A DNA stretch of 64,000 nucleotides, from assembly GCF_003112555.1 (NCBI RefSeq), contig NZ_BEWB01000020.1:62001-126000 (forward strand). Direction: 5' to 3'. This DNA is from Streptomyces coelicoflavus. Lineage in GTDB: Bacteria > Actinomycetota > Actinomycetes > Streptomycetales > Streptomycetaceae. The translations under genes and the position numbers were made by a program. Of this stretch, positions 53,215 through 62,525 are shown piece after piece (position 1 is the first letter of the stretch; every line of letters starts with the position of its first letter). The notes under the pieces were generated by a model that did no database searches, was not told the origin of the DNA, and worked only from the letters and a program-made list of their open reading frames with translations.

Positions 53215-54588
53215 ATGACCGTCGCGGTCGTCCTGTTCACCTCGGACCTGCGTCTGCACGACCATCCACCGATGCACGCCGCGCTGAAGGCGGCGGACGA
53301 GGTCGTGCCGTTGTTCGTGCTCGATCCCGGCATCCGCACGGCACACTTCGACGCACCCAACCGGCGGGCTTTCCTCGCGGACTGCCTGAACGACCTCGAC
53401 GCCTCATTGCGCAGCCGCGGTGGCCGGCTCGTGGTCCGCGCGGGGCCGGTCGCCCGGGAGGTCCGCACGGTCGCCGCCGAGTGCGGGGCGGGCGAGGTGC
53501 ACATGGCCGCCGGCGTCACGGCGTACGCCCGGCACCGTGAGGAGCGGCTGCGCAAGGAGCTCGACGACAGCGACGTGGCGCTGCGCGTGCACGAGGCGGT
53601 GATCACCGCCCTCGCGCCGGGAGCGGTGCCCCCCTCCGGCTCCGACCACTTCGCCGTGTTCACCCCCTACTTCCGCCGCTGGTCCCAGGTGTCGCTGCGC
53701 CAGCCTCTCCGGGCGCCGCGCACCGTCCGCGTCCCCGACGGGGTGCGCGGCGAACCGCTGCCCGAGCGTGCCGGCGTCTCCGGCACCTCGCCCGGCCTCC
53801 CGGCCGGAGGGGAAACGGCCGGGCGTGACCGGTTCTCGCGGTGGTCGCGGTCCGGACTGTCCCGTTACGAGGACCGGCACGACGACCTCGCCGGCGATGC
53901 CACGTCCAGGCTGTCCCCGTATCTCCACTTCGGCGTGCTGTCCCCGGCGGAGCTCGTGCACAGGTCCCGCGAGCGCGGGGGGCCGGGCGCGGAGGCGTTC
54001 GTGCGCCAGGTGTGCTGGCGGGACTTCCACCACCAGGTGATGGCGGCACGGCCTTCGGCGTCGGGAAAGGACTACCGCACCCGCCACGACCGGTGGCGGG
54101 GCGAGGACGAGGCGGCCGAGGACATCGCGGCGTGGCGGGAGGGGCGCACGGGATATCCGGTCGTCGACGCGGCGATGCGCCAGCTGCGCCACGAGGGCTG
54201 GATGCACAACCGCGCGCGGCTGCTGGTGGCGAGCTTCCTGACCAAGACGCTGTACGTGGACTGGCGGATCGGCGCCCGGCACTTCCTGGACCTCCTCGTG
54301 GACGGCGACATCGTCAACAACCAGCTCAACTGGCAGTGGGTCGCGGGCACGGGCACCGACACGCGCCCCCACCGCGTCCTGAACCCTCTCGTCCAGGCCA
54401 GGCGGTTCGACCCGGACGGTGCCTACGTGCGCCGCTGGGTTCCCGAACTCGCCGGCGTGGACGGCGGGAAGGTGCACGAGCCCTGGCGGCTCCCGGCGGA
54501 GGAACGCGACGCGCTCGACTATCCGGAACCGGTCATCGACCTCGCCGACGGGCTCGCGCGCTTCAAGCACGCCCGCGGCCGCGACTGA
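53215..54588 (+). CDS. phr: CPD deoxyribodipyrimidine photolyase
   Basis: 457 aa. N-terminal antenna-binding half (VVLFTSDLRLHDHPPMHAAL), then the FAD-binding helical half with SRLSPYLHFGVLSPAELVHR, FVRQVCWRDFHHQ, YPVVDAAMRQLRHEGWMHNRAR and NNQLNWQWVAGTGTD, quoted in parts, containing the photolyase Trp and FAD contacts. Repairs cyclobutane pyrimidine dimers with blue light. The next gene follows by 13 bp. Together with the carotenoid genes it suggests a light-response regulon, as in other Streptomyces. Confidence 0.93.
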   Translation: MTVAVVLFTSDLRLHDHPPMHAALKAADEVVPLFVLDPGIRTAHFDAPNRRAFLADCLNDLDASLRSRGGRLVVRAGPVAREVRTVAAECGAGEVHMAAGVTAYARHREERLRKELDDSDVALRVHEAVITALAPGAVPPSGSDHFAVFTPYFRRWSQVSLRQPLRAPRTVRVPDGVRGEPLPERAGVSGTSPGLPAGGETAGRDRFSRWSRSGLSRYEDRHDDLAGDATSRLSPYLHFGVLSPAELVHRSRERGGPGAEAFVRQVCWRDFHHQVMAARPSASGKDYRTRHDRWRGEDEAAEDIAAWREGRTGYPVVDAAMRQLRHEGWMHNRARLLVASFLTKTLYVDWRIGARHFLDLLVDGDIVNNQLNWQWVAGTGTDTRPHRVLNPLVQARRFDPDGAYVRRWVPELAGVDGGKVHEPWRLPAEERDALDYPEPVIDLADGLARFKHARGRD

Positions 54589-54601
54589 GGAGGCACCCGT
54601 C

Positions 54602-56098
54602 GTGCACTGGCTTTTCGGCGACCAACTCGGCCCCCACTTCCTCACCCCGGGCGACGAAGGCCCCGGGCACGACACTCCCCTGCTCATGATCGAGGCACGC
54701 TCCGTGTTCCGACGACGCCGCTTCCACCGCGCAAAGGCACATCTCGTGCTGTCCGCGATGCGCCACCGCGCGGCCGAACTGGGCGACCGCGTCACCTACG
54801 TGCGGGCCGACACCTACCGCGACGGCCTCGACCGGGCGGCACGCGGGCGCCGGGTCGGCGTCCACCACCCCACTTCCCACGCCGCGCTCCGCCTGGTGCG
54901 CGCCCTTCCCCGGGTGGCGGTGGGCCCCGCTCGCGGCTTCCTGGTGCCGATGGCCGACTTCACCGCGTGGGCGGACGGTCACGGCGGCAAGCGCCTGCGG
55001 CAGGAGGACTTCTATCACTGGGTCCGGCGCGGCCACGACCTGCTCATGGACGGCGGGCAACCCGCGGGAGGCCAGTGGAACCTGGACCACGACAACCGGG
55101 AACCGCCACCTCGCGACACGCCGTCGCTGCGGGTCGACCGCCCGTACCGGCCCCGCGAGGACGACATCGACGACGAGGTCCGCCACGACCTCGACCGCTG
55201 GGAGCGTGACGGGGGAGTCTCCTTCGTCGGGCGGGACGGGCCCCGCCTGTTCCCCGCGACCCGGGCGGAGGCTCGACGGGCGCTGCGGCGCTTCGTCGAG
55301 CACCGGCTCACCACCTTCGGCCCGTACGAGGACGCCATGCTCGCCGCCGATCCCGTCATGAGCCACAGCCTGCTCTCCTCCTCCCTGAACCTCGGCCTGC
55401 TGGACCCCGCCGAATGCGTCGAGACGGCCGAGCGGGCGTGGCGCGAGGGCCGGGCGCCACTGAACAGCGTGGAGGGCTTCGTGCGCCAGGTCGCCGGCTG
55501 GCGCGAGTACGTCTGGCAGCTGTACTGGTATTTCGGCGAGGACTACCGGCGCTCCAACGAGCTCCGGCACACTGCCCCGCTGCCCGACTGGTGGAACGAC
55601 CTGGACGCGGACGCCGTCCGGGCGAACTGCCTGCACACCGTCCTCGCCCAGGTGCGCGACACCGGATGGACGCACCACATCCCCCGGCTGATGATTCTGG
55701 GCAGTCACGCACTCCAGCGCGGCTGGGACCCCGCCGCCGTCACGGACTGGTTCCACCGCTGCTTCGTGGACGGCTACGACTGGGTGATGCTCCCCAACGT
55801 CGTCGGTATGTCCCAGTACGCCGACGGCGGCCGGATGACGACCAAGCCCTACACGTCGGGCGGCGCCTACATCAACCGCATGAGCGACCTGTGCGGTCCC
55901 TGCGTCTACCGGCCGGGCGACCGCACCGGCGAGCGCGCGTGCCCGTACACCGCCGGCTACTGGGTCTTCCTCGACCGGCACCGGGACCGGCTCGCCGGCA
56001 ACCAGCGCATCGCCCAGCCGGTACGGCAACTCGACCGGCTCAGCGACCTCACGGAGGTACGCGAGCAGGAACGCGCACGAGGTGACACACCGCCATGA
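54602..56098 (+). CDS. FeS-type photolyase/cryptochrome (PhrB/CryPro-like, (6-4) type)
   Basis: 498 aa, GTG with GAGGAGG. Distinct from the first photolyase: starts HWLFGDQLGPHFL as in the FeS-BCP family, and has four cysteines placed as in 4Fe-4S bacterial photolyases: Cys343 (ANCLHT), Cys431 and Cys434 (CGPC), Cys447 (RACPY). QLYWYFGEDYRRSN and NVVGMSQYADGGRM are typical FAD-pocket and C-terminal stretches. Such proteins repair (6-4) photoproducts or act as light sensors. Tandem with phr, so the pair covers both main UV lesions. Confidence 0.9.
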   Translation: MHWLFGDQLGPHFLTPGDEGPGHDTPLLMIEARSVFRRRRFHRAKAHLVLSAMRHRAAELGDRVTYVRADTYRDGLDRAARGRRVGVHHPTSHAALRLVRALPRVAVGPARGFLVPMADFTAWADGHGGKRLRQEDFYHWVRRGHDLLMDGGQPAGGQWNLDHDNREPPPRDTPSLRVDRPYRPREDDIDDEVRHDLDRWERDGGVSFVGRDGPRLFPATRAEARRALRRFVEHRLTTFGPYEDAMLAADPVMSHSLLSSSLNLGLLDPAECVETAERAWREGRAPLNSVEGFVRQVAGWREYVWQLYWYFGEDYRRSNELRHTAPLPDWWNDLDADAVRANCLHTVLAQVRDTGWTHHIPRLMILGSHALQRGWDPAAVTDWFHRCFVDGYDWVMLPNVVGMSQYADGGRMTTKPYTSGGAYINRMSDLCGPCVYRPGDRTGERACPYTAGYWVFLDRHRDRLAGNQRIAQPVRQLDRLSDLTEVREQERARGDTPP

Positions 56099-56234
56099 GC
56101 ACCGTGTCGTTGGGCCACTGAGGTGACGCCGGTCGGCAAGCGGTGTGGAACCGGACAGGAATCACTGCATCCGTGACAGGGCACCCGGCGGAAACAGTGT
56201 CGTGCGGATAACCAAACGTGAGAAGGGGTTGTGC

Positions 56235-57377
56235 ATGCCCGGACTGCCGCCGACGGTGGCCCCACCGGCCGGACGCGTCGACGCCCCTCTCACCGTGCCC
56301 GACGCCGCGAACGCCGTCGGCACCGTCCTCGAGCGGGTACTCGACGAACGACTACGGCATTCCCGTGCCATCGATCCCGTCTTCGCCCGGGAGCTGGCCG
56401 ACCGCCTGATCGCCCTGGTCGGGCGGGGCGGCAAACGGCTGCGTACGGCGTTCACCCACTGCGGCTGGCGCGCCGCGGGCGGGTCGGGCGACACCAGCGC
56501 CGTTCTGCGTACGGGAGCCGCCCTCGAACTGCTCCAGGCGTGCGCCCTCGTGCACGACGACGTCATGGACGGGTCCGTGCAGCGCAGGGGTGCCCCCGCC
56601 CTGCACGTCGAACTCGCCCGTGCACACTGGGCCTCGGGCATGCACGGCTCCGCGGAGGCGTTCGGCACGTCGGCCGCCGTGCTCGCCGGTGACCTGGCGC
56701 TGGCCTGGGCGGACGACCTGCTGACGGAGACGGCGCTCGGCACGCCGCACGGCTCTCTCCTGCACGGGGAATGGCGGGCGATGCGCACCGAGATGGTCGC
56801 CGGACAGTACCTGGACCTGCGCGCCCAGGCCGCGCGTTCGTCCGGAGTGGACGAGGCGCTGGCCATCGCCACGCTGAAGAGTGCCCTGTACACGGTCGCC
56901 CGGCCGCTCGCGCTGGGCGCGTCGCTGGCGGGAGCCGACGATGACGTGCTGGACGCGCTGCGGGCGGCCGGCCGGTGCGCCGGGCTGGCCTTCCAGCTCC
57001 GCGACGACGTCCTGGGTGCCTTCGGCGACCCGGCGCTGACCGGCAAACCGGCCGACGACGACCTGCGCTCCCGCAAGCTCACCTACCTGCTCGCCGTAGC
57101 CCTGCAACTCGCCGACGCCGCCGACGACCACCAGGCCGCCGCGACACTGGCGCCGGACGCGGTCCCGCGGTCGGAGCACGCCGTACAACGCGTGCGGGCG
57201 GCCCTGAAACGCACCGGCGCCCGGGATCTCGTGGAGGCGAGGATCGAGGAGCTGACGGACATGAGCCTCCGCCACTTCGGGCGCACCGGCGCGCTCCCGT
57301 CCGTACAGGACGAGTTCTCGACACTGGTCCAACACGCCACCGGCGTGCGCCCGCGTCGTGCCGAGGAGGTCGCGTGA
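56235..57377 (+). CDS. crtE: Geranylgeranyl diphosphate synthase
   Basis: 380 aa. ATG at 56235 with AAGGGG upstream. First Asp-rich motif HDDVMDGSVQRRG and second FQLRDDVLGAFGD with GKPADDDLRSRK, quoted in parts. Makes the C20 precursor for carotenoids. Start of the crtEIBV operon, overlapping crtI by 4 bp (GTGA). The upstream 136-bp gap (56099-56234) has no recognisable promoter that I can name, but a light-responsive ECF sigma promoter is possible. Confidence 0.93.
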   Translation: MPGLPPTVAPPAGRVDAPLTVPDAANAVGTVLERVLDERLRHSRAIDPVFARELADRLIALVGRGGKRLRTAFTHCGWRAAGGSGDTSAVLRTGAALELLQACALVHDDVMDGSVQRRGAPALHVELARAHWASGMHGSAEAFGTSAAVLAGDLALAWADDLLTETALGTPHGSLLHGEWRAMRTEMVAGQYLDLRAQAARSSGVDEALAIATLKSALYTVARPLALGASLAGADDDVLDALRAAGRCAGLAFQLRDDVLGAFGDPALTGKPADDDLRSRKLTYLLAVALQLADAADDHQAAATLAPDAVPRSEHAVQRVRAALKRTGARDLVEARIEELTDMSLRHFGRTGALPSVQDEFSTLVQHATGVRPRRAEEVA

Positions 57378-58945
57378 AGAGGGTGCCGGGTCCGACCGAC
57401 CACGTCGTCGTGGTGGGCGCCGGGCTGTCCGGCCTGGCCTGTGCCCTGCACCTGCTGGGTGCGGGCCGCCGGGTCACCCTGGTCGAACGGGACGCCGGCC
57501 CCGGCGGCCGGGCCGGCCGGGTACGACGGGGCGGCTACGAGCTGGACACCGGCCCCACGGTGCTGACCATGCCGCACCTGGCGGACGAGGCGTTCGCCGC
57601 CGTCGGGGACAGCCTCCACCGCCGCGTCGAGCTGACGGCTCTGCACCCCGCCTACCGGGCATGCTTCGCGGACGGTTCCTCGCTCGACGTGCACACCGAC
57701 GGCGAGGCGATGGAGGCGGAGGTGCGCCGCTTCGCCGGACCGGCCGAGGCGGCCGGCTACCGCGACCTGCGGCGGTGGCTGGGACGGTTGTACCGGGCGC
57801 AGATGCGCCGTTTCATCGACACGAACTTCGACTCGCCCGCCCAGCTGCTGCACCCGGATCTGGCCCGGCTGGCGGCGCTGGGCGGTTTCGGACGGCTGGA
57901 CGACCGCATCGGCCGCTTCCTGTCCGACGACCGCCTGCGCCGCGTCTTCTCCTTCCAGGCGCTGTACGCCGGGGTCGCCCCGGCCCGCGCACTCGCGGCC
58001 TACGCGGTGATCGCGTACATGGACACCGTGGCCGGCGTCTGGTTCCCCAAGGGCGGCATGCACGCACTCCCCCGCGCCATGGCCGACGCGGCGACGGACG
58101 CCGGTGCCGACCTGCGCTGGGAGGCCGAGGTGAGCACGCTGGAACGCTCGTCGGGCCGCGTGCGGGCCGTCCACCTGACCTCCGGCGAGCGCATCCCCTG
58201 CGACGCGGTGGTGCTCACGTGCGAGTTGCCCGCCGCCTACCGACTGCTGGAACGGGCGCCCCGGAGGCCGGCCCGGCTGCGCCACTCACCGTCCGCCGTG
58301 ATCCTGCACGCGGGCACCGACCGCACCTGGCCGCACCTCGCCCACCACACCATCTCCTTCGGCGCCGCCTGGGAGCGCACCTTCGACGAGCTGACCCGCA
58401 CGGGCGAGCTGATGAGCGACCCGTCCCTGCTGATCACCCGCCCCACGACGCACGATCCCGACCTGGCACCGCCGGGACGCCACCTCCACTACGTCCTCGC
58501 CCCCTGCCCGAACACGACGGTCGGCCCCTCGGCCGCCACCTGGCGGGACCTCGGCCCCCGCTACCGCGACCGCCTGGCCGGCGAACTGGAACGCCGGGGC
58601 CTGGACGGCTTCACGGACAGCATCGAGGAGGAACTCCTGGTGACCCCGCTCGACTGGACGGCGCAGGGCCATGCGGCCGGCAGCCCCTTCTCGGTGGCCC
58701 ACACCTTCGCCCAGACCGGGCCGTTCCGCCCACGCAACCTCGTACGGGAGGTGGAGAACGTGGTACTGGCGGGATGCGGTACCACTCCGGGCGTCGGCGT
58801 ACCGACCGTGCTCATCAGCGGCAAGCTCGCTGCCGCCCGCGTAACCGGCGGCAGCGTCCCTCGTCCCGTAGGCGCGCGTACGCCCCCGGCCGCAGCCGGC
58901 GAACCCTCCGTCCCGGCCTCGGCAGGTGCCGATGACGCGGCGTGA
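57374..58945 (+). CDS. crtI: Phytoene desaturase
   Basis: 523 aa. GTG with GAGGAGG, overlapping crtE. N-terminal FAD motif VVVVGAGLSGLACALHLLG and RAGRVRRGGYELDTGPTVLT, and C-terminal GAGTTPG-like dinucleotide turn AGCGTTPGVGVPTVLISGKLAA, in parts. Converts phytoene to lycopene. C-terminal tail of ~35 residues (VPRPVGARTPPAAAGEPS) is extra and overlaps the crtB start. Confidence 0.93.
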   Translation: MKRVPGPTDHVVVVGAGLSGLACALHLLGAGRRVTLVERDAGPGGRAGRVRRGGYELDTGPTVLTMPHLADEAFAAVGDSLHRRVELTALHPAYRACFADGSSLDVHTDGEAMEAEVRRFAGPAEAAGYRDLRRWLGRLYRAQMRRFIDTNFDSPAQLLHPDLARLAALGGFGRLDDRIGRFLSDDRLRRVFSFQALYAGVAPARALAAYAVIAYMDTVAGVWFPKGGMHALPRAMADAATDAGADLRWEAEVSTLERSSGRVRAVHLTSGERIPCDAVVLTCELPAAYRLLERAPRRPARLRHSPSAVILHAGTDRTWPHLAHHTISFGAAWERTFDELTRTGELMSDPSLLITRPTTHDPDLAPPGRHLHYVLAPCPNTTVGPSAATWRDLGPRYRDRLAGELERRGLDGFTDSIEEELLVTPLDWTAQGHAAGSPFSVAHTFAQTGPFRPRNLVREVENVVLAGCGTTPGVGVPTVLISGKLAAARVTGGSVPRPVGARTPPAAAGEPSVPASAGADDAA

Positions 58946-59927
58946 GCTGGACGCGGCCGGGATCACCGATCCCGCGCTGCGCGCCGCCTACACCCGGTGC
59001 CGACGACTCAACGCCCGCCACGGCAAGACCTACTTCCTGGCCACCCGCCTGCTGCCGCTCGAACGCCGTTCCGCCGTGCACGCCCTGTACGGCTTCGCCC
59101 GCTGGGCGGACGACATCGTCGACGACCTCGACCGGACCCTCGCACCCGAGGAGCGCGACCGGCTGCTCCGCCGTCTGGAGAGCGACCTCACGAGCGGGCT
59201 GCGCTCCGGCGGCGGCGACGAACCGGTGGTCCGGGCCGTGGCCGACACCGCCACCCGGTACGCAATCGAGCCCGTCCTCTTTTCCGATTTCATGTCCTCG
59301 ATGCGTGCCGACCTGACCGTCACGGACTACCCGACCTACGCCGACCTGCAGAGGTACGTGCACGGTTCGGCCGCGGTGATCGGTCTGCAGATGCTGCCGG
59401 TCCTCGGTACGGTCACGGCCCGGGAGGAGGCGGCACCGCACGCGGCGGCGCTCGGTGTGGCGTTCCAGCTGACCAACTTCCTGCGGGACGTGGGCGAGGA
59501 CCTCGACCGGGGCCGCGTCTACCTGCCCGGCGATCTGCTGGCCGCGCACGGTGTGGACAGGCCGCTGCTGGAGTGGAGCCGCCACACCGGACGCACCGAT
59601 CCGCGGATCCGCGCGGCCCTCGTCGCGGCGGAGGCCATGACGCGGGAGGTGTACCGGACGGCGGAGCCGGGCATCGCCATGCTCGATCCACGGGTGCGTC
59701 CCTGCATCGGCGCCGCTTTCACCCTCTACGGCGGCATTCTCGACGCGATCGCGGAGCAGGAGTACACCGTGCTGCATCGTCGTGCGGTCGTGTCCCGCCG
59801 GCGTCGTGCGGCCACCGCGGCGGCCGGTGTGCTGCGTGTGGCCGGTGCCCGGTGGCAAGCCCACGTCCCGCGTCGAGTCGCCACGGCGGGTGGTCCGGCG
59901 GTCGAACGGAAGGAGCCGGCGCGGTGA
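58932..59927 (+). CDS. crtB: Phytoene synthase
   Basis: 331 aa from ATG 58932 (GTG 58926 is an alternative). Squalene/phytoene synthase motifs: LYGFARWADDIVDDLD (first Asp-rich region) and FQLTNFLRDVGEDLDRGRVYLP (second), quoted in parts. Joins two GGPP to phytoene. Overlaps crtI by 14 bp and the next gene by 4 bp. Confidence 0.93.
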   Translation: MTRRELDAAGITDPALRAAYTRCRRLNARHGKTYFLATRLLPLERRSAVHALYGFARWADDIVDDLDRTLAPEERDRLLRRLESDLTSGLRSGGGDEPVVRAVADTATRYAIEPVLFSDFMSSMRADLTVTDYPTYADLQRYVHGSAAVIGLQMLPVLGTVTAREEAAPHAAALGVAFQLTNFLRDVGEDLDRGRVYLPGDLLAAHGVDRPLLEWSRHTGRTDPRIRAALVAAEAMTREVYRTAEPGIAMLDPRVRPCIGAAFTLYGGILDAIAEQEYTVLHRRAVVSRRRRAATAAAGVLRVAGARWQAHVPRRVATAGGPAVERKEPAR

Positions 59928-60934
59928 GTGAGCGAACAGGCGGGAGGCGCTGGACACCGCCCTTGCGGCTCCGGCGTTCCGGCCCGGGCTGGGCGGCGCA
60001 GGCACCGACCTGGCGCCAGGCTCGGCCGGCACTGATCGCCGACGCGCTCAAGCGGGCGTCCGCCCGTCCGTCCGGAAACTGGTTCGTGCTCGGCGCCTCC
60101 CGGAACGTGCGCGCGGACGGCCGCCCGTACGGCAGGACGGTCGGCGGCGTGGAGATCGTGCTGTGGCGCTCGGACACCGGCGACCTGCGCGCGGGGCCGG
60201 GGGTCTGCCCGCACCTGGGCGCTCCCCTGCGCGACAGCCGGGTCGCCTGCGGCACGCTCGTCTGCCACTGGCACGGCCTCGCCCTGGACGGTTCTCCGTC
60301 CCCCGGCTGGGATCCGTTCCCGGTTCACGACGACGGGGTGCTGGTCTGGGTACGGCTGGACCAGGTGGGCGGCGAGGAGCCGACCGACCGGCCTGCGGTG
60401 CCCGTGCGGCCCGCGACGGGCAGCGGGGTGGACGCGGTGTTCACGGCGGTGGGGCGGTGCGAACCGCAGGACGTGGTGGCCAACCGGCTCGACCCGTGGC
60501 ACGGCTCGTGGTTCCACCCGTACTCGTTCGTCGACCTGACGGTGTCACGGGAGCCGCAGGGCGAGGAGGACGACGCCTTCGTCGTCGACGTCTCCTTCCG
60601 GGTGGCCGGGCGCCTGGTGGTCCCGGTACGGGCCGAGTTCACCGCGCCGGAGCCGCGCACGGTCGTCATGCGCATCACCGACGGGGAGGGGGCCACGTCC
60701 GTGGTGGAGACGCACGCGACCCCGCTCACAGGAGCGGGCCACGCACATCCGCGCACCGCCGTGGTCGAGGCGACGATCGCCGCTTCGGACCGGCCCGGCT
60801 TCGCCCTCGCGCGGGCCGCCGCCCCCGTGCTGCGCCCGTTGATGCGCCGTACGGCCGGGCGCCTGTGGCGAGACGACCTGGCCTACGCCGAACGCCGGTG
60901 GGCGCTGCGCAGCACCGGGCGGTTCCCCGGCTGA
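59924..60934 (+). CDS. crtV: Rieske [2Fe-2S] protein at the crtV position (DUF5914-like)
   Basis: 336 aa. GTG overlapping crtB. Rieske site: Cys-Pro-His (VCPHLGAPL), then Cys-x2-His (VCHWHGLAL), about 16 residues apart. A C-terminal ~200-residue domain (VVANRLDPWHGSWFHPYSFVDLT etc.) resembles the DUF5914/oxygenase-like region, including WHGSWFHPYSF. In Streptomyces crt clusters this position is often labelled crtV (methylesterase), but the Rieske motif predicts an oxidative or ferredoxin-linked role. Convergent with crtU at a gap of 22 bp. Confidence 0.82.
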   Translation: MSERTGGRRWTPPLRLRRSGPGWAAQAPTWRQARPALIADALKRASARPSGNWFVLGASRNVRADGRPYGRTVGGVEIVLWRSDTGDLRAGPGVCPHLGAPLRDSRVACGTLVCHWHGLALDGSPSPGWDPFPVHDDGVLVWVRLDQVGGEEPTDRPAVPVRPATGSGVDAVFTAVGRCEPQDVVANRLDPWHGSWFHPYSFVDLTVSREPQGEEDDAFVVDVSFRVAGRLVVPVRAEFTAPEPRTVVMRITDGEGATSVVETHATPLTGAGHAHPRTAVVEATIAASDRPGFALARAAAPVLRPLMRRTAGRLWRDDLAYAERRWALRSTGRFPG

Positions 60935-60956
60935 CCGTACGCCCGACGGGCACCGG

Positions 60957-62525
60957 TCAGGGGGACGAGCGGCGTCCGGCGACGGCTCCGAGCGCCCGGA
61001 GGACGGAGGAACGTCCCGCGCGGGGGACGGTCCACAGCACCTGGCCGCGTACGCCCCGGTCGGCGAGCAGCGCGTTCGCCGCCAGGAAACCGGTGGTGGC
61101 GGCCCGTTCCATGAGGGCGACGGGCAGGTCGCAGCGGATGGCGTCGCCGGCCAGGGTCAGCCAGGGGTGGGGGGTGCGTACGGTGGGGCGCCGGTGGTGG
61201 GAACCGACCGGGAAGAGCGGGCAGTCGGAGCGCCACTCGTGCCGGGCGTCGACGACGCGCGCCCGGCGGGTCTCCGGGTACACCTCGTGCAGCCGGTCGA
61301 CGAGCATGTCCTGCGTCTCCTTCGGTTCGGCACCCGTGTCCACGGCGTACGCGTGCAGCTCCACCACCGAACCGCCGGTCCGCTCGGCCCAGCGGGCGGC
61401 CTCGCCCTCGTAGCGTTCCAGGACACTGATGTTGTCCAGCCCGCCGTAGCCGCTGGTGCCGAGGAACCCCGGGCGGTCGGCGCGGACCGGCCGGTCGAGC
61501 CAGAGCCGGGAGACGAGGAACGGCGGTGCGGTGCGCAGGGCGGCGATGTCCTCGCGCCAGCCGGAGGTGCCCAGGCCGGGTGACGCGCCGACGACCCGGC
61601 GCAGTCCTCCGGGGTCGAGGGCGAGCACCACCGCCTGGTGGCGTCCCGTGCCGGTGTCGGTCAGCACGTCCGCTCCCGCGTCGCCGGCGGGCAGCACGCC
61701 GTGCACGGGCGTACCGGTGCGGATGTCCGCCCCGAGGCGCTGCAGGTAGCCGGCGAGCGGGTCCCAGAGCGCCTGGGGGAAGGGTTCGCTCGGCACGTCG
61801 AAGAGCAGGCCCTCGGCCGAACCGAGGAAGTAGATGTGGAACATCAGCAGCAGTTCGGCGGCGGACAGCTCGCGTGGATCGGCGAAGAAGCTGCGCGAGA
61901 ACACCTCGAAGGCCAGATGGTGCGCGGCTTCCGGGAAGCGGACGCCTTCCAGGAAGCCGGTGGCGCTGACCTCGTCGAAGCGTTCGTAGACCTCGGGCAC
62001 CCGCACGTCGAGGAGCGGTAGTGCGGCTCGGGCGTCCATGGCGGCGAGGTCCCGCCAGCCGAAGGTGGGGCTGAGGGCGACGAATCCGAGCGCGCTGAGG
62101 GGCGGGGTCCTCGGGACGCGGGCGAAGCTGTCGGTCAGGCCGCCGCTGTGCCGCAGGGGGTAGTCGGGCAGTGGGGTGAGCCGCGCGAGGGCGGGGTCGG
62201 TGCGGCGGAGCAGGCCGCGGAGGTTGTAGTACTGGCGGAAGAAGGCGTGGAAACCGCGGGTCATGGTGACCGGGGAGCCGTCCGCCAGCCGGGTGTGCCA
62301 TCCGGTGAGTCGTCCGCCGAGCGATGCCTCCTTCTCGTACAGGGTCACGCGGGCGCCGCGTTCGGCGAGCAGGGTGGCCGCGGCGAGACCGGCGATTCCG
62401 CCGCCGATCACCGCGACGGTCGGCCCTTCCCCGGGCTGGAACCGGCTCCTGCCGGGTGGGGGGAGCAGAACCTCTGCCTTGCGGTCGCGGCCCCTTCGGG
62501 CGGGATCGGTGCGGCGGGTGGTCAC
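60957..62525 (-). CDS. crtU: Carotene desaturase/methyltransferase CrtU (aromatic ring former)
   Basis: 522 aa. GTG at 62525 overlaps the crtT stop (GTGA). N-terminal FAD site VAVIGGGIAGLAAATLLAERGARVTLYEKE, in parts, then TRGFHAFFRQYYNLRGLLRR and LFPVGSHHRRPTVRTPHPWLTLAGDAI. In the isorenieratene pathway CrtU turns beta-ionone rings into phi-end aromatic rings. Gene order and orientation match the CrtU position in Streptomyces. Confidence 0.9.
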   Translation of the reverse strand: MTTRRTDPARRGRDRKAEVLLPPPGRSRFQPGEGPTVAVIGGGIAGLAAATLLAERGARVTLYEKEASLGGRLTGWHTRLADGSPVTMTRGFHAFFRQYYNLRGLLRRTDPALARLTPLPDYPLRHSGGLTDSFARVPRTPPLSALGFVALSPTFGWRDLAAMDARAALPLLDVRVPEVYERFDEVSATGFLEGVRFPEAAHHLAFEVFSRSFFADPRELSAAELLLMFHIYFLGSAEGLLFDVPSEPFPQALWDPLAGYLQRLGADIRTGTPVHGVLPAGDAGADVLTDTGTGRHQAVVLALDPGGLRRVVGASPGLGTSGWREDIAALRTAPPFLVSRLWLDRPVRADRPGFLGTSGYGGLDNISVLERYEGEAARWAERTGGSVVELHAYAVDTGAEPKETQDMLVDRLHEVYPETRRARVVDARHEWRSDCPLFPVGSHHRRPTVRTPHPWLTLAGDAIRCDLPVALMERAATTGFLAANALLADRGVRGQVLWTVPRAGRSSVLRALGAVAGRRSSP

